A DNA stretch of 64,000 bases from Glossina fuscipes (Eukaryota > Arthropoda > Insecta > Diptera > Glossinidae). Position numbers and translations under genes: made by a program. Every line of letters starts with the position of its first letter. Positions within the stretch are counted from its first letter, which is position 1. Below are positions 35,326-46,439 of this stretch, piece by piece. Below the pieces are notes generated by a model, which was not told where the DNA came from, searched no databases, and saw nothing but the letters and a program-made list of their open reading frames with translations. Where the stretch lies: the NCBI RefSeq assembly GCF_014805625.2, contig NW_023998465.1, positions 1,054,361 to 1,118,360 on the forward strand, read 5' to 3'.

Positions 35326-37190
35326 ATAGAAATTATCGACCCCGGCATTTTAGCAGAATTGATGCACTGCCAAAATATGAATATTTAATTGCAAAAAAAT
35401 AAATTATTCTTATTATTTATTTACCGACTGGGAGCAAGCGAAACCGAAACTGAATAAAATTGAAGGCGTCGTTTATTGCAAATTTATTTAATTTAACGTC
35501 TGGTCTGCCCTATGTGATGAAATAAAAGAATGACAGTTCACCAGATTTAAGATTCATCTTCGTATTAGCTATCAAAAATAATGATGCAAATATACCGCCG
35601 AGTTGTACAGATTTAAATAAAAACTTTCCGCAATTTTACAAAATTTATTGATTTCATTTTAAAATTTCGTGCTTTCAAAGAAAAAAAATGTATTCATTTT
35701 AAAAACTGCTAGAGTTGAGTTAGGCTGTATTTACACTCAACCTACAGCTGTGTTCAGAAGTGATCTGATCTGAAGATTTATTTACAGCCGTATAGATTTA
35801 TATTAATGGGAAAATTTGTGGAGCTTTGTCCTACTAAAGCTCTATGTCGTCGTTCGGTTATCGTTTAATTATATTACAGGTAGAGCTATTAGTTTTAGTT
35901 AATATTGTCACACGTTTAATAAAATGATAGTAACATAGATAGATAACGAAATAACTCGTTGGATGATAATAAAATACCAAATTGACGTGTAGGAGAACAC
36001 TAGGTTGGCTTGGTCTATCTTTTGTACTCGAAACAATTGGAATACCGAAGGTTTATTGTGTCCAACCTGGAAGGGTATTGTAATATATCTTTATTGGAAT
36101 TGCGACATTAACAATCAGATAAAGTATGGCAAGCGCACTCCGAAACAGATGGGTCTATACACTTAGGAAGGGAGATCTAATCTCACCGAATTTCAGCTGG
36201 GTTCCAGTAGAAAAGTTGCGGCCGCCGGAGTTTCAAATCCTGGGATACCCACACCTACGTGTAATGAAATTAAAATACAAGGACAATCATTCGACGAGAT
36301 CGTCGGACAATTTGCCAATATGACGGCGAGTTTGCAAAGAGGGAAATCTGAAAGGCTATCATCAGCCGATATTACTGCCGCTGAATTAGTTTCATAAACA
36401 AAACTACAGTTAAATAGCCGATTAATGCAACTATATACATGCCATGGGGCCCTAATTATTGAATATGGCTTCTGAGGACAATACGGGACGTTGGGTCCCT
36501 TACAGTTTATTGAACCGAAACATTTTACCTAGCGTAGTGGTCATTGTAACATGTGATTTTAACTTAGAAATTTTAGTTTGCTAAGAATACAAATCTGCGT
36601 GACCAAAATTATAAAGTTCACGCACGCAGAGAAATTCTTTTGACATAGCTTTGATTTTTCTGCTATGTAATGTTTTCCGGTAGGAGAAATGAGAGAGTAG
36701 AAGAGGCGAAAAAAGAAAGAGGAAGAGTAAGAACTTTGGTTAAAGAGGTTCTAACGTCTCAATCGAAAAGAAGAATAAGAAAAAAAATTCATATATAATT
36801 CATATTTCGGAGGTACAATGAATAATATATCCAGAAAAAGAAAAAAAACTCTGAAAGCAGCACAGCATTAATAGACGGAGAACCAATTATGAAGTATTTA
36901 AAATGTAAGGTAAATTAAGGTCCAGAATATGGTGGCTCTAAAGAAAGAAAAAGAAAAATAGCGGACGTTTTTGCGAAAAGAAAAAAAAGAAAAGACCGAA
37001 CAAAGATAAAGTATATGTAAAGTATATACAAAGTAAATTACGTACAAAAAGGTAAATATATATATGTGAACATCTCGACGTAGTGGAGAAACAGATCCGC
37101 AACTCCAGAATAACAACAGCTAATAAATGAGCTGTACACGTTAAGCGGGTGTAAAAGTTTCCCAAAAAACGAAATATAGTTCCTTCTTGC
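35326..37190. other. Unassigned; possible short coding remnant at 36,126-36,400
   Basis: Between two inverted LTR copies. The plus strand at about 36,126-36,380 has 65- and 50-codon overlapping open stretches. One reads G-I-P-T-P-T-C-N-E-I-K-I and then F-A-N-M-T-A-S-L-Q-R-G-K-S, which looks protein-like but matches nothing I know. The rest is A-rich (36,780-37,050). Confidence 0.3.
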
Positions 37191-37194
37191 GTAC

Positions 37195-37722
37195 TGTGAG
37201 CAGCCAAAGTCGTCTCTTCTTTTGCCCTCACAGGTTCTTCGTCTCTAAGGGTGGTGTGCTAGGCTAAGTTAGGTTAAGAGCAGGATTAAGTAAACTACTA
37301 GACAGGCGACAGGTAGATAAGGGAACCCCAGTCAGAAACAGACGTTTCTGGTTGAGATAAAGTAAGGTTGCCAAAAGCCAACCTTGACAGGAGCCGTAAA
37401 AGAGCTGGCTCCAAATAGTCCGTGTCGAGGGACACACTGGTCCGGCCGAGTAGGGAAGTTAGAATGAGGGTAGACACACGACGGCAACAGATTAACTGAA
37501 CAAAATATCAAAAACGTATTATTAAACAAGAAGAGGGAGAACGCTCTGAATGGACGAACTATTGTGTTGTAAGCAAAGTAAAAAAAATGAATAAACAAAG
37601 TGAAAACTTCCGAAAGTCAAACTATTCTTTAACCATTCAAAGAAAACATAAAATTCATGTGAGTCAAAGACTTGTGCCGCTGAGCTTACCCCAGCATCAG
37701 GAAATGGACTAAAGCCCTCACA
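37195..37722 (+). mobile_element. Solo LTR, family L, complete with 4-bp target duplication
   Basis: It begins TGTGAGCAGCC and ends ...AAAGCCCTCACA, so the ends form the short inverted repeat TGTGAG/CTCACA typical of LTRs. It is flanked on both sides by GTAC (37,191-37,194 and 37,723-37,726), a 4-bp target duplication as made by gypsy-type integrases. It is 528 bp long. No internal sequence remains, so this is a solo LTR left by recombination between two LTRs. Confidence 0.85.
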
Positions 37723-38078
37723 GTACATACACAGATAAATTCCATGGTACTTTCAAACGCGTTCATAAGTAACAGCGTCGTCAAATTATATGCAATAAAT
37801 TCGGCGAATAGGCAAGGCGAGTATAGAAAAACCCAGGTGCACAAGGGACGCCTGTTCAGTAGGTTAGATTGCGTCCGTCCGTGTGTTTGTTAAAAACTAT
37901 GCACGTGCTGTTATATGTCGTGAAATATTTAAGGACCTTGTTGGCGCTTCTGGCTCTAATGGGCCATATGTGGTGTACAGAGCCACAAAAATGAAAACGG
38001 ATCTGCAGTAACATCTTCCTTCATGTCTTCGTACGTATTATTTATATATATAAAGGTATTATGTGTACATATATATTA

Positions 38079-38400
38079 TGAGGAACCAAAGTCGTAACTC
38101 GTTTTGGCCTCACAGGTTCTTCGTCTCTGAGGGGGAGTGCTAGAGTAAGTTAAGCTAAGAACTTAAGCAAAGAGAAATTAGAGTGAAGAGAAATCATAAG
38201 AAGTTGAGAATAATTAGTTTAAGACAAATTTTAGTCAGTGCTAAAATAAGTTAGAGAAAGTGAGTTGGTCGCGGGGTGAGTTAAAGAGCGGACGATTTGG
38301 CCTCATTGATGCGGTTACAAGGAAGTCGGTGCTATGTCTTGAGATTAAGAAAAGTGAACCGATATTTTAAGTAGAGAAAAGGAAAAATTGTAAATGTCGA
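38079..38400 (+). repeat. LTR, family L, copy 3 (divergent, end uncertain)
   Basis: TGAGGAACCAAAGTCGTAAC followed by CTCGTTTTGGCCTCACAGGT and TCTTCGTCTCTGAGG matches the 5' part of the LTR at 44,805-45,173 and, a little less, that at 37,195. GTGCTAGAGTAAG also aligns. Beyond about 38,180 the similarity fades, so the right end is a guess. Confidence 0.7.
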
Positions 38401-39740
38401 GGAAGAAATACTGAAACATATTTTAAAGAAATATAAAAATTCTTATATAAATTCTAATTGAGAAAAACCAAGTTTTTATCAAAAGCAAAAGAAAGCTGCA
38501 AGAATTTTATGTTTCTGCAGCGATGATCAACAGGAGACAGATACGTAGAAAACGCAAGGTAAACGAAGAAATTTCCCCTAGTTTCCCGAATTGGCTGACA
38601 GCTTGAAGAGCGTGTCGATGCCGAATCAGCGGTAGTCGCTAGGCAACAACCCCGGAACCAAATACGAACGCCCCAACACGAGCGACATAGAATGCTATGG
38701 GTAACTAGCGACAGCGGCAGATCAGATCCACTTGATATGCCTGACTTGTTCTATCCAAATTATATCCGCTGGAGCATCACGACCGAGGTAAGAAGCAGGT
38801 ATTTACTAGCATGCCTAATTGAAATTTTTAATACAATTATCGATTTTCATCACTTTTACTAGCACATAACTAGAAAATCTATTGTTATTCCGTCCAACTC
38901 GTAATTGTTAGCTCCGTCGTAGTATTCATTGCTATGATTATCCTCATCCGGTGACATCTGCACATCTTCCCATAATATGTCGTCCTCACTGCCAAACTCT
39001 TCGATGTGCCGCATGTGAGCAAGGTTTGTTTAATTATAGATGGATTTAATTCATGCCCTGATGAAAGCTTTTTTCAATGTCAAAGAGGGTCGTTTGACGC
39101 ATAAGGTCACCTGCAGTGTATGTATGATTATCTTCGCCTAACCATTTACGATTTCCTTCATCGGCATATTGACAGAAACGTTTAAAGAGTGAAGTGGACG
39201 CAACCTGGACTAATGACAAGATCCAAGTTTATTTGCTGCATTCTGTATGAAAGGCATCCAATGACACTGAAACGAATCGAACACCGACATGAAGAGCGGC
39301 TTTCGTGCACCACTTAGGGGATGGCCCCAAATGTATTACGACCAATAAATGGTAAATCTGTTTAGCCCTTCTTATAAATACGAATATATACACACTATGA
39401 AAATTGTAGTTTTAGAAGAGTTTTTTTTTTGAAAACGATTTACGGCGGTACATGTCAGCATAAGAGTGAAATGAGACTTCTTGTATTCAGTTATTCGAAT
39501 TGACACAGTTTTTTTTATATATATTACTATCTACTGTCTTAGAGTAGTTGATGTTTGACTGTCAAGTTATCAACGCGTGTGTTGCGCAAGTAAGCGATAA
39601 TTTGGTGATTAATAATTCGTAAGTGATTAACTCGGTTGATAATAACGTGCGCTCAGTGCGATTTGATGAGAGAAGTTGATGGATGCTTGAATAAAAAGGT
39701 GTTCGGTTCATAAACTATTGTTTGAAAGCATTTCCTTTTG
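38401..39740. other. No supported gene
   Basis: A G/C-richer segment at 38,575-38,790 ends in a donor-like GAGGTAAG but has no sustained reading frame. The rest is unassigned. Confidence 0.35.
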
Positions 39741-39744
39741 TTTC

Positions 39745-42150
39745 AACGACGGTTCCTCCCCCCGTTGTTGAGGCTGCACGGACTGTCGTACCGCCAAAGC
39801 CAGTGGAAACCTGGTCTGTGGTTGTCCGTAGTAAGAATACTGCGGACACACCTGAGGAGATAGTTAAAAAGGTGGTGGAATAGGTGGGACCGATGGTGGG
39901 TGTTAGATATTAAGCCAATCCGCGGGGGTGGAGCCGTAGTTCGTACGCCATCCGTTGCGGACAGGGGGAAGATTGTGCCCAACGCAAAGTTTTGGGGCTT
40001 GACGTTTCTATTACGAACAAATTAGGCCCGAGAAGTTTGATTCAATCCGTTCATCAGAAGTTGAGTCCGTCCGCTTTATGGATAAACCGTATGAGGTGAA
40101 CCTTAAGGGTTAATTCCACAGGCGGAAGGAATTCGTGAGGGTGCTCGTCTTGTGTCGAAACCATGAGCAGATGCTGACAGCCAGACCAAAGTTATTTTGG
40201 AAGGCTCTAACACTGCCATGGATTGCCTTTTGCGCGCTGGCAGGATATACGCCGAGTGGATGTCGTTCCCGGTACGCCCCTATGATGACGTACCCATGTG
40301 CTACCGCTGCCTCACCTTTGACCATATTGTTAAAGATTGCACTATGAGGGGAATAATTCGCCGTCACTGTGGTCAGAGTGGCCACAGATCGAGCGTGTTC
40401 ACGAACGCCGCACACTGCAGAAATAGCGAATTTAGGGGGCTTCCAGAGAGTCAACCTATGATGTCTTGAATACAATGGTATGATTGGGCAGTTAGCAGCT
40501 CGTCATTAAAAAGGCCTTGCTCATGCTCCAATATAACTCCAATCGCAGTTATAAGGCGCGATGTGATTTCGGTCAGTGTATACGTGAGGTAGGCAGCGGG
40601 GTGGCGTTGGTACAGGAGCCGTGCGTATCCGGTGGTAGGGCTTGCCAACGGATATGCGTGTGTTTCTTGACCACAATAGCCTCTCTGCTGTCATTGTGAA
40701 TGATGTAAATGTGGCAGCCACACTTGCTCTAACAAGTAATCACGGTGTCTGTGTGTCCGTTGAAGGCCCTTATGGAAGATTGCTTTTCGCAAGCCTTTAT
40801 TGTAAGTTCAATCAGGAACTGAATGCGTATCTTAGGTATATGGATTCGGTGTTGCTGCTTGCTGGTGACACCCCATTGATCCTGGGGCTGGTTAACTTTT
40901 CATGGTCCAGTTGGGGCTAATGACATTGATATCACTATTGCCAGTAAGGCCAGCAATGGGTTTGTTTGACTTCTCATGGGTGGTGAAAGGAGGGTGGGAA
41001 GTTAGCGATCACCAAGTGGTGATGAGCTATGCCCGGGCCACTTCTGTTGAAGTGGACGTTAAACGTTGGTGTACTTCTGGGATAAACCGGGAAACCTACG
41101 GGGTCCTTGTTTGGGAGGCGATCACTGTGGTGTCGCTTGGGAAACCAGCTTTCAGAGGAAACCCTTAGATGAGCAGTCAGATCACGTAACTGAATCGGGT
41201 TGGAGTGTCAACGACTTCCTCTTTGAGAGAGGCCCCTAGGCAAGCCAAAGAGGGTAAAGTGGTGAACACGTCCTCTGTCCGGAAGAAGAAAAATTGTCCG
41301 TCGCCATAGAAGGCGGTTCTAATGTTGCGGACGCTATTCAGCTAAAAGTTGAATTGAGGCAATGTCTCAATGACTACAAACGCATGCTTAATGAGACTAA
41401 ATTGGAGAAATTTTGTCACCCGAAACCGTGATGATCCTTGGGGTCTGGTCTACCGGGTTATCAAAAGGAGAAGATCCTTGGAGATAAGCGGTATTCGCAC
41501 TTCAAATGGAGTGCTATCCACGTGGAGTGAGTGTCTGGATGCATTTCTGGCAGCATTCTTCCCTGGGCAGGATACTTACTCCTCCCTTGGAAAAGTGTGA
41601 AGTTGAGCACGTAATTTCCAAAGTCAGATCAAAAAGATTGCCAGGCGTTGACGGAATCACCAGGGGAGATGGCTAATGCCATCTAAAAGGTGATTCCTGA
41701 TTACCTGTATACGACTGTGTCTGTCTGAAGGTTCTTTTCCACTGCAGTGGAAAATCGCAAATGTTGTGGTCCATCGTCGTATCCGGGTATCAGTCTTCTC
41801 CCGGTGCTTGGTAAAGTTCTGGAGAGGTAAATTGCCTGGAAATTAAACTCTGGACAAGTTATTTCTCTTAGAGGCGAACTTGTATTGTTGGCAGAAACGA
41901 CATTGTCTTCAGGGATGCGGTTAGAGGTTGCCCACCGGGATCCATCAGTGGACATTTATATGGATCATTGCGATGGATGGTTTGTTAAGGCAGCCAGAAG
42001 GCATTTGCGGCGAAGTTAATGGAATACTTGGCTTCTCTGCTTATGCAGAATACCTGCTCATCTTAGTGAAAAGTAGGGCTCGGAATACCGAATTTCAGGT
42101 CGTATGGGACCTGACGCTAAATCTGACCGGAGGCTTTCTTGTTCTTCTTT
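39745..42150 (+). pseudogene. R1-clade LINE relic: ORF1 zinc knuckles, endonuclease, reverse transcriptase
   Basis: Plus strand, in order. ORF1 remnants come first, with CCHC zinc knuckles beginning at 40,299 (C-Y-R-C-x4-H-x4-C, then H-C-G-Q-S-G-H-R-S, then C-R-N-S-E-F-R-G-L-P-E-S). The APE endonuclease follows: L-Q-Y-N-S-N-R-S at about 40,525, V-A-L-V-Q-E-P near 40,600, the L-I-L-G block near 40,880, D-I-D-I-T-I at 40,925, and W-E-V-S-D-H-Q-V-V at about 41,000. Next is the linker D-P-W-G-L-V-Y-R-V. The RT start has P-G-V-D-G-I-T (41,640) and I-S-L-L-P-V-L-G-K-V-L-E-R (41,800). There are many frameshifts and stops, and the RT is cut off before its YADD box. R1 proper inserts in 28S rDNA; no rDNA is present, so this is an R1-like family with other target sites or a displaced copy. 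Confidence 0.9.
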
Positions 42151-44780
42151 GATTACTTATTTTTTTCTTTATATCCGGTACGATGGGTATCAGAGTCTTA
42201 TTATCTGCTACCCTATCGATGGCATTGAGAACAAAAAGTTTATCAACCACGTCGTAACGCTCGGGATACTTAATTTAGAATTAACACACTTAGCTTGCCA
42301 CTTTCTAGTGGCCAATTTCTTTTATTTGACTTCCATGTCAACGAGGTTGTGAAAAAAAAATTGGTCCGCCAGACATAGAGTCATTGTTTTTAAGATATTC
42401 ATGTAACAACAGCAAATAAAAAGTTCCTCAAAAAAAAAAAAAGAAAAAATAACATTACTCTTCCTATATATGAACATATAATTAGACACTTTGTTATAAT
42501 TTACCAGAAATCTCTATTTCGAACATATTCATACTGCATTATTTGCGGGAATATTATAGTGACAGTGAGCTGATAGGCAAGCAGGTATAACTATACCAAT
42601 GTCATTAACCAGAACATATACTCTGTTTGATGAGACGGAAGTAATCCAGGTATATCCAAAACATCGTTTTGAATATCACCGTTCTGCCCCGACGAAAACG
42701 CTAAGATACAAAATTTTTCAAGCAGGCAGATTTTTATGCGCTACGGAGCACAATACAGTGGTTAACTTTCTTACCTTGTAACAAGAGGGATTGTTAAGTT
42801 CTCGCGGGAGAAAAAGTATAATAAAGATGTGTTGATGCCATTTTTTTTGGGTTGGTCTTGAGATTCGGGACGGGTGAAGGAGCGCGGTGACTGAAAAGAA
42901 AAAAAGTTGTTGCATTTTTGTGATGGATAAAAGAAAAAGAAGTTTTGGGTTTAAGAAAAAGGGCAACAAATTTTGATTGAAGGAAAGAAAAATTAAAGGT
43001 TGATTGTTTTGATATCAGAAAGAAAAAAATAATTAATTTCAAATAGATAAGAAATAAAAATATAAAAATAAAGAAAAACAGCAAATGGAGTGACGGTTCA
43101 GCTGGTGACATTTTTTTTTTTTTGATGTAAAGTCTGTGAATATACGTTTATTTAATTGGAATATAAACTAAGCGCAAAGGACATCTAACGAAATAAAAAT
43201 ATTTTTAAAAAATGATCACTAAACTGTTGAATTTAAGCAATATGCAAATAAAACTACTCGCAGTATATTTTTCTAAATAATCTAAAAAAGAAAAATAAAG
43301 CAAAAGATTGTTGAGTCTGCCTAAGTTCAGTAGAAGGTCGTAATTTTAGGATTTCAGAATGATTAAAAATATATTGTCTGAAGAAGTGGCCAAGTGGTAT
43401 GCGTGAACAATAAGAAAAGTATTACATAACAGAATAATTATCGAAAAAAAAGAGCAAGTAGCAATTGATTTGCCACGTAAGGGAACAAACAATGAGCAGT
43501 CGGTTAACAATTAAACGACATTTATTGCTTTGTTGTCGAAAACTCGATGTAAAAATTTTTTTCGTTTATCGACATTTGGTTAAGAAAAAGTTATCGGTAT
43601 TTGAAAGAAAAGGAAACTTGGAATTTGGGCTACACTGAAAAATAAATATAATCTGAAAATTGCACTTATGTCATATAATTAAATAAATAATAATTAAAAG
43701 AAAGACAAGAAGATAAACAGAAAAATTGCATAATAAGAGAGGGGAAAACAAGTTGTTCTTAATCATTAATTTGTAACAAAACATGTATGAATTCAGTTTT
43801 CCAATCCATAACTACGTGGGATGAGGCTTTCAAAGCACAAAGTTTTCGGAAAATTGTTCGCAACGTGGTTGGAAAGCAAAGTGTACAATTTAGACGATCG
43901 TAACCAATGGGTTCCTGATAGAGCCAATATTCCCAAGGTGAGAATGTGCTGCTGAATGGGAGGTGGTTACTTGATTATTGAGATTTTGAAGTCAACTCAC
44001 ACTAATTTAACTCTATTTTTGTGTTTGTGCCGGGTGCGGAGTATATTTGTATTGACTTGTCCTACAAGCACGAGCGAAAATAGAATTTATTTTTGGTTGC
44101 ATTAAAATATTTGTATTTGTATAGACTTTTTTTTGGGCCGAAGGGAGGCCAAGAGGCAGGATGGGTATCGAAAGGCGCCAGGAGCAGATAGGACCCCGTT
44201 CGGTAGGTTAGAATTTCGCCTGTCCGCATATTCAGTATGGGGCAAGTGCGCGTAATTTCTTTTGCTTGTAACCGGCTGTGAAAATGTCCGCGAAAAAAAG
44301 TAGAATCCCTCACACATCTCATGAACCAGCTAGCACCTCTGTGGCAAGTACGCCTGATCCATAGGCCTCCATTCGTCTTATAATAGCACTGAAAGGTTAA
44401 AATGCATTTCATCCCTTATTCAGTTGAATAACGGGAAAGTTTGTTGTTTGTGTTTTTCCTTTTTTGGCCATATAGTTTTCATATTTAAGTTTTTTTTTTT
44501 TGTTTCTTTTTTTTCCACTTAAATTTTATTTTGTGCTTTGCGCGATTATGGTAGAATTTTATTTAAGACATTGTTCTTTTTTTGTATATAAATTTTCTTG
44601 TCTTTTTTTTTTGTTCCATTGTTTGTGGTTTGTTTGTGCGTATTGCTTATTTTATTTTTATTGCTTTACTTCTTTGGTTATTTATCTATTTTCCCTTTTT
44701 TTTTAACCTTTTCTTTGGTTTTTTTGATGCTGTTTTTTTTTTCACTATTTTCCACTCGCGTTTTTTTTTTGAAAATAATA
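42151..44780. other. No supported gene; A-rich spacer
   Basis: The text TTAATTTAGAATTAACACACTTA near 42,268-42,292 recurs at about 45,784-45,807. The region 42,820-43,140 is A-rich with low complexity. A 116-codon minus frame at 44,062-44,412 has an overlapping alternative frame with a G/C-richer core but no recognised motif; it lies downstream of a primer-binding site on the same strand, so it could be a gag remnant. T-rich sequence fills 44,490-44,780. Confidence 0.35.
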
Positions 44781-44782
44781 AA

Positions 44783-44802
44783 GAGTCCCTGCTCGGGCGC
44801 CA
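44783..44802 (-). promoter_or_regulatory. tRNA-Lys-type primer binding site
   Basis: On the minus strand this reads TGGCGCCCGAGCAGGGACTC, two bases after the LTR end TCACA. It is the complement of a tRNA-Lys 3' end, the usual start site for minus-strand DNA in many retroviruses and gypsy-type elements. Its position right after an LTR terminus makes the assignment firm. Confidence 0.88.
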
Positions 44803-44804
44803 CT

Positions 44805-45173
44805 TGTGAGGCTCAGCTGCCCAGCTGCCAGCTGGGAAAAAAACAGAAGAAATTTATAATTTCACAGGGACTCTTTATTTCAATAATTCTCTTTATGCTT
44901 AAATTCAACTCTCTACCTCGGGGACAAAACCGTGACCTTTCGTGTCGACGTCCCAAGCTCGACTCTCTAACTCAACTAAAACTAATTAAAGTTACCTCAT
45001 TCTATTCTTAATCTATCACTATCCTATCTTAATCTATTCTTAATCTATATTAGTTTACTCCTATCCTATTCTTACCTATTCTTACGCTACCTTACTTCCT
45101 AGCACTCCTCTCTCCCCAACCAGAGACGGAGAAACCGTGAGGCCAAAACGAGGAACGACTTTGGGTCCTCACA
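44805..45173 (-). mobile_element. 5' LTR, family L, copy 4
   Basis: Read on the minus strand it starts TGTGAGGACCCAAAGTCGTT and ends GCTGAGCCTCACA, giving a 7-bp TGTGAGG/CCTCACA terminal inverted repeat and 369 bp. The block CTCGTTTTGGCCTCACGGTT is shared with the LTR at 38,079. The primer binding site follows directly, so the internal region of this element should extend to lower coordinates, where 44,062-44,780 is T-rich and mostly non-coding. No gag-pol of this copy is visible and the matching 3' LTR is not obvious (34,815-35,325 has the right orientation but belongs to the longer subtype). Confidence 0.88.
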
Positions 45174-45419
45174 CAACGTACGAATATGGTTACAATCTAG
45201 TCGAAATGAAATGCCTTTCATAGTGAATAAGGCAGGTAATAATTTAATTGAACAACTGTCAAGGCGAAATACTACGAATAACTCAATAGCAGAAGTAAAT
45301 TCACAAGAGACTCTCTTGTAGAAACGACTCTGTTGAACGTATTCCACATGGCAGATCAACTTCGAGCTCAAAAGAAGAGCAGACACTTTTTAGATGTGTT
45401 ACTTGGTAAAGATTCGGCG

Positions 45420-45770
45420 AAGGTGTCTCTTCTTTATTTACTTATTTGTTTATTTACATTTATTAATATATTTATTTGCACATGAAATTCAGCTAAAATA
45501 AATTAACAGTCGTATTCAGTCGACTCTTAGAAGTAAATCTTTTATTAATTATTTTAAAAACTAATACAAAGTATATAAAGAGAACTAAAGAAAAACAAAA
45601 TTCATCTATAAGAAAGAAAAAAAAAGCAAGCAGACCATTAGCACAGTAAACCCGTAGGGTATTGCAAACATTCACAAACTCAGAAACCGATAACGGTAAA
45701 TAACACCAGTTAATATTCAATCCATAGGGAAAAGTGCAAGTTAGTTTAAATACGAAGTACGCAAATGGCG
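45420..45770 (-). pseudogene. LINE 3' end fragment (same family as copies B and C)
   Basis: TTTATTTACATTTATTAATA, then CATGAAATTCAGCTAAAATA, then ACAGTCG-ATTCAGT, CTTTTATTAATTA, AAAAAAAGCA-GCA, and GCAAACAT-CA-AA-C-AACCGATAA align with 55,964-56,250, the 3' end of LINE copy C, and partly with 53,890-53,960. Only the 3' UTR-like part is present; 5' truncation of this kind is normal for LINEs. Confidence 0.75.
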
Positions 45771-46026
45771 GTTAATGAACCATTATTAATTTAGAATTAA
45801 CACACTTACCTTGTCCATTCCGGCCGATGACCACTGACGATTGAAGCCAAACATTGGCATTTAAATTTTAATTTTTAGTCGCTAGACAATTTCTTTACTC
45901 TTCGAACTATATATTTTAGTTAATGACATAAGTGAATTAATATTAGGATTTTTATTCAAGTGAGGGATATAACTAAAAAATTCTAGGACGATATTTTAAA
46001 ATTACGATTCATGATTGCTACAAGAA

Positions 46027-46400
46027 ACGATGGACGAAATTCGCTGCGGAAATCAGTTTGTCCGCCTACGATTGCAAGGTATTGGCAACAAATTTATATC
46101 GGCTTTTGAGATCTCTCAAGAAGCCTTTTGCAATATATTAGGAATGACTTTTTCGCAACGTAGTAGTATCCAGCGAATTATCAATCTCTGTCCCCGAGAA
46201 AAAAGTCCTTATAGACTAGCCCAAAAACAATTAAGGAACATGCCAAAAAATTCGGCAGATATATTTCAAACAAATGTCTTAGATCACTATATTCAGCAAC
46301 TCACGCGCACCATACATCAAGCCATACAAGATTTGGTGAAACTGCTGGGATTGTTGCATTAAAAAACGACACAGGTTTTGAACAATGAAATCCCCAAGAA
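46027..46400 (+). pseudogene. Possible Helitron-type replicase/helicase fragment
   Basis: An open run of about 100 codons reads F-I-S-A-F-E-I-S-Q-E-A-F-C-N-I-L-G-M, then Q-R-S-S-I-Q-R-I and, later, M-P-K-N-S-A-D-I-F-Q-T-N-V-L-D-H-Y-I-Q. The first block resembles the (Y/F)-(I/V)-S-(A/S)-x-E-A-x-W-R-(I/L) ... S-x-x-V-x-R-L segment of Helitron replicases, and the second the D-Y/H-Y-x-x-R-P region. I recognise this by pattern only. There is no HUH motif in view and no Helitron ends were found. It could equally be an unrelated frame. Confidence 0.3.
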
Positions 46401-46439
46401 GGAGGATATCAAGCACAAAGAATGCTGGACAACGTCTGT

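Noticed and set aside
40110..40720. Minus-strand frames of 60-121 codons
   Set aside because: They are antisense shadows of the R1-like ORF1 and endonuclease.
44500..45011. 137-codon and other plus-strand frames rich in Phe, Leu and Cys
   Set aside because: They arise from T-rich low-complexity sequence and cross the LTR boundary, so no selection is apparent.
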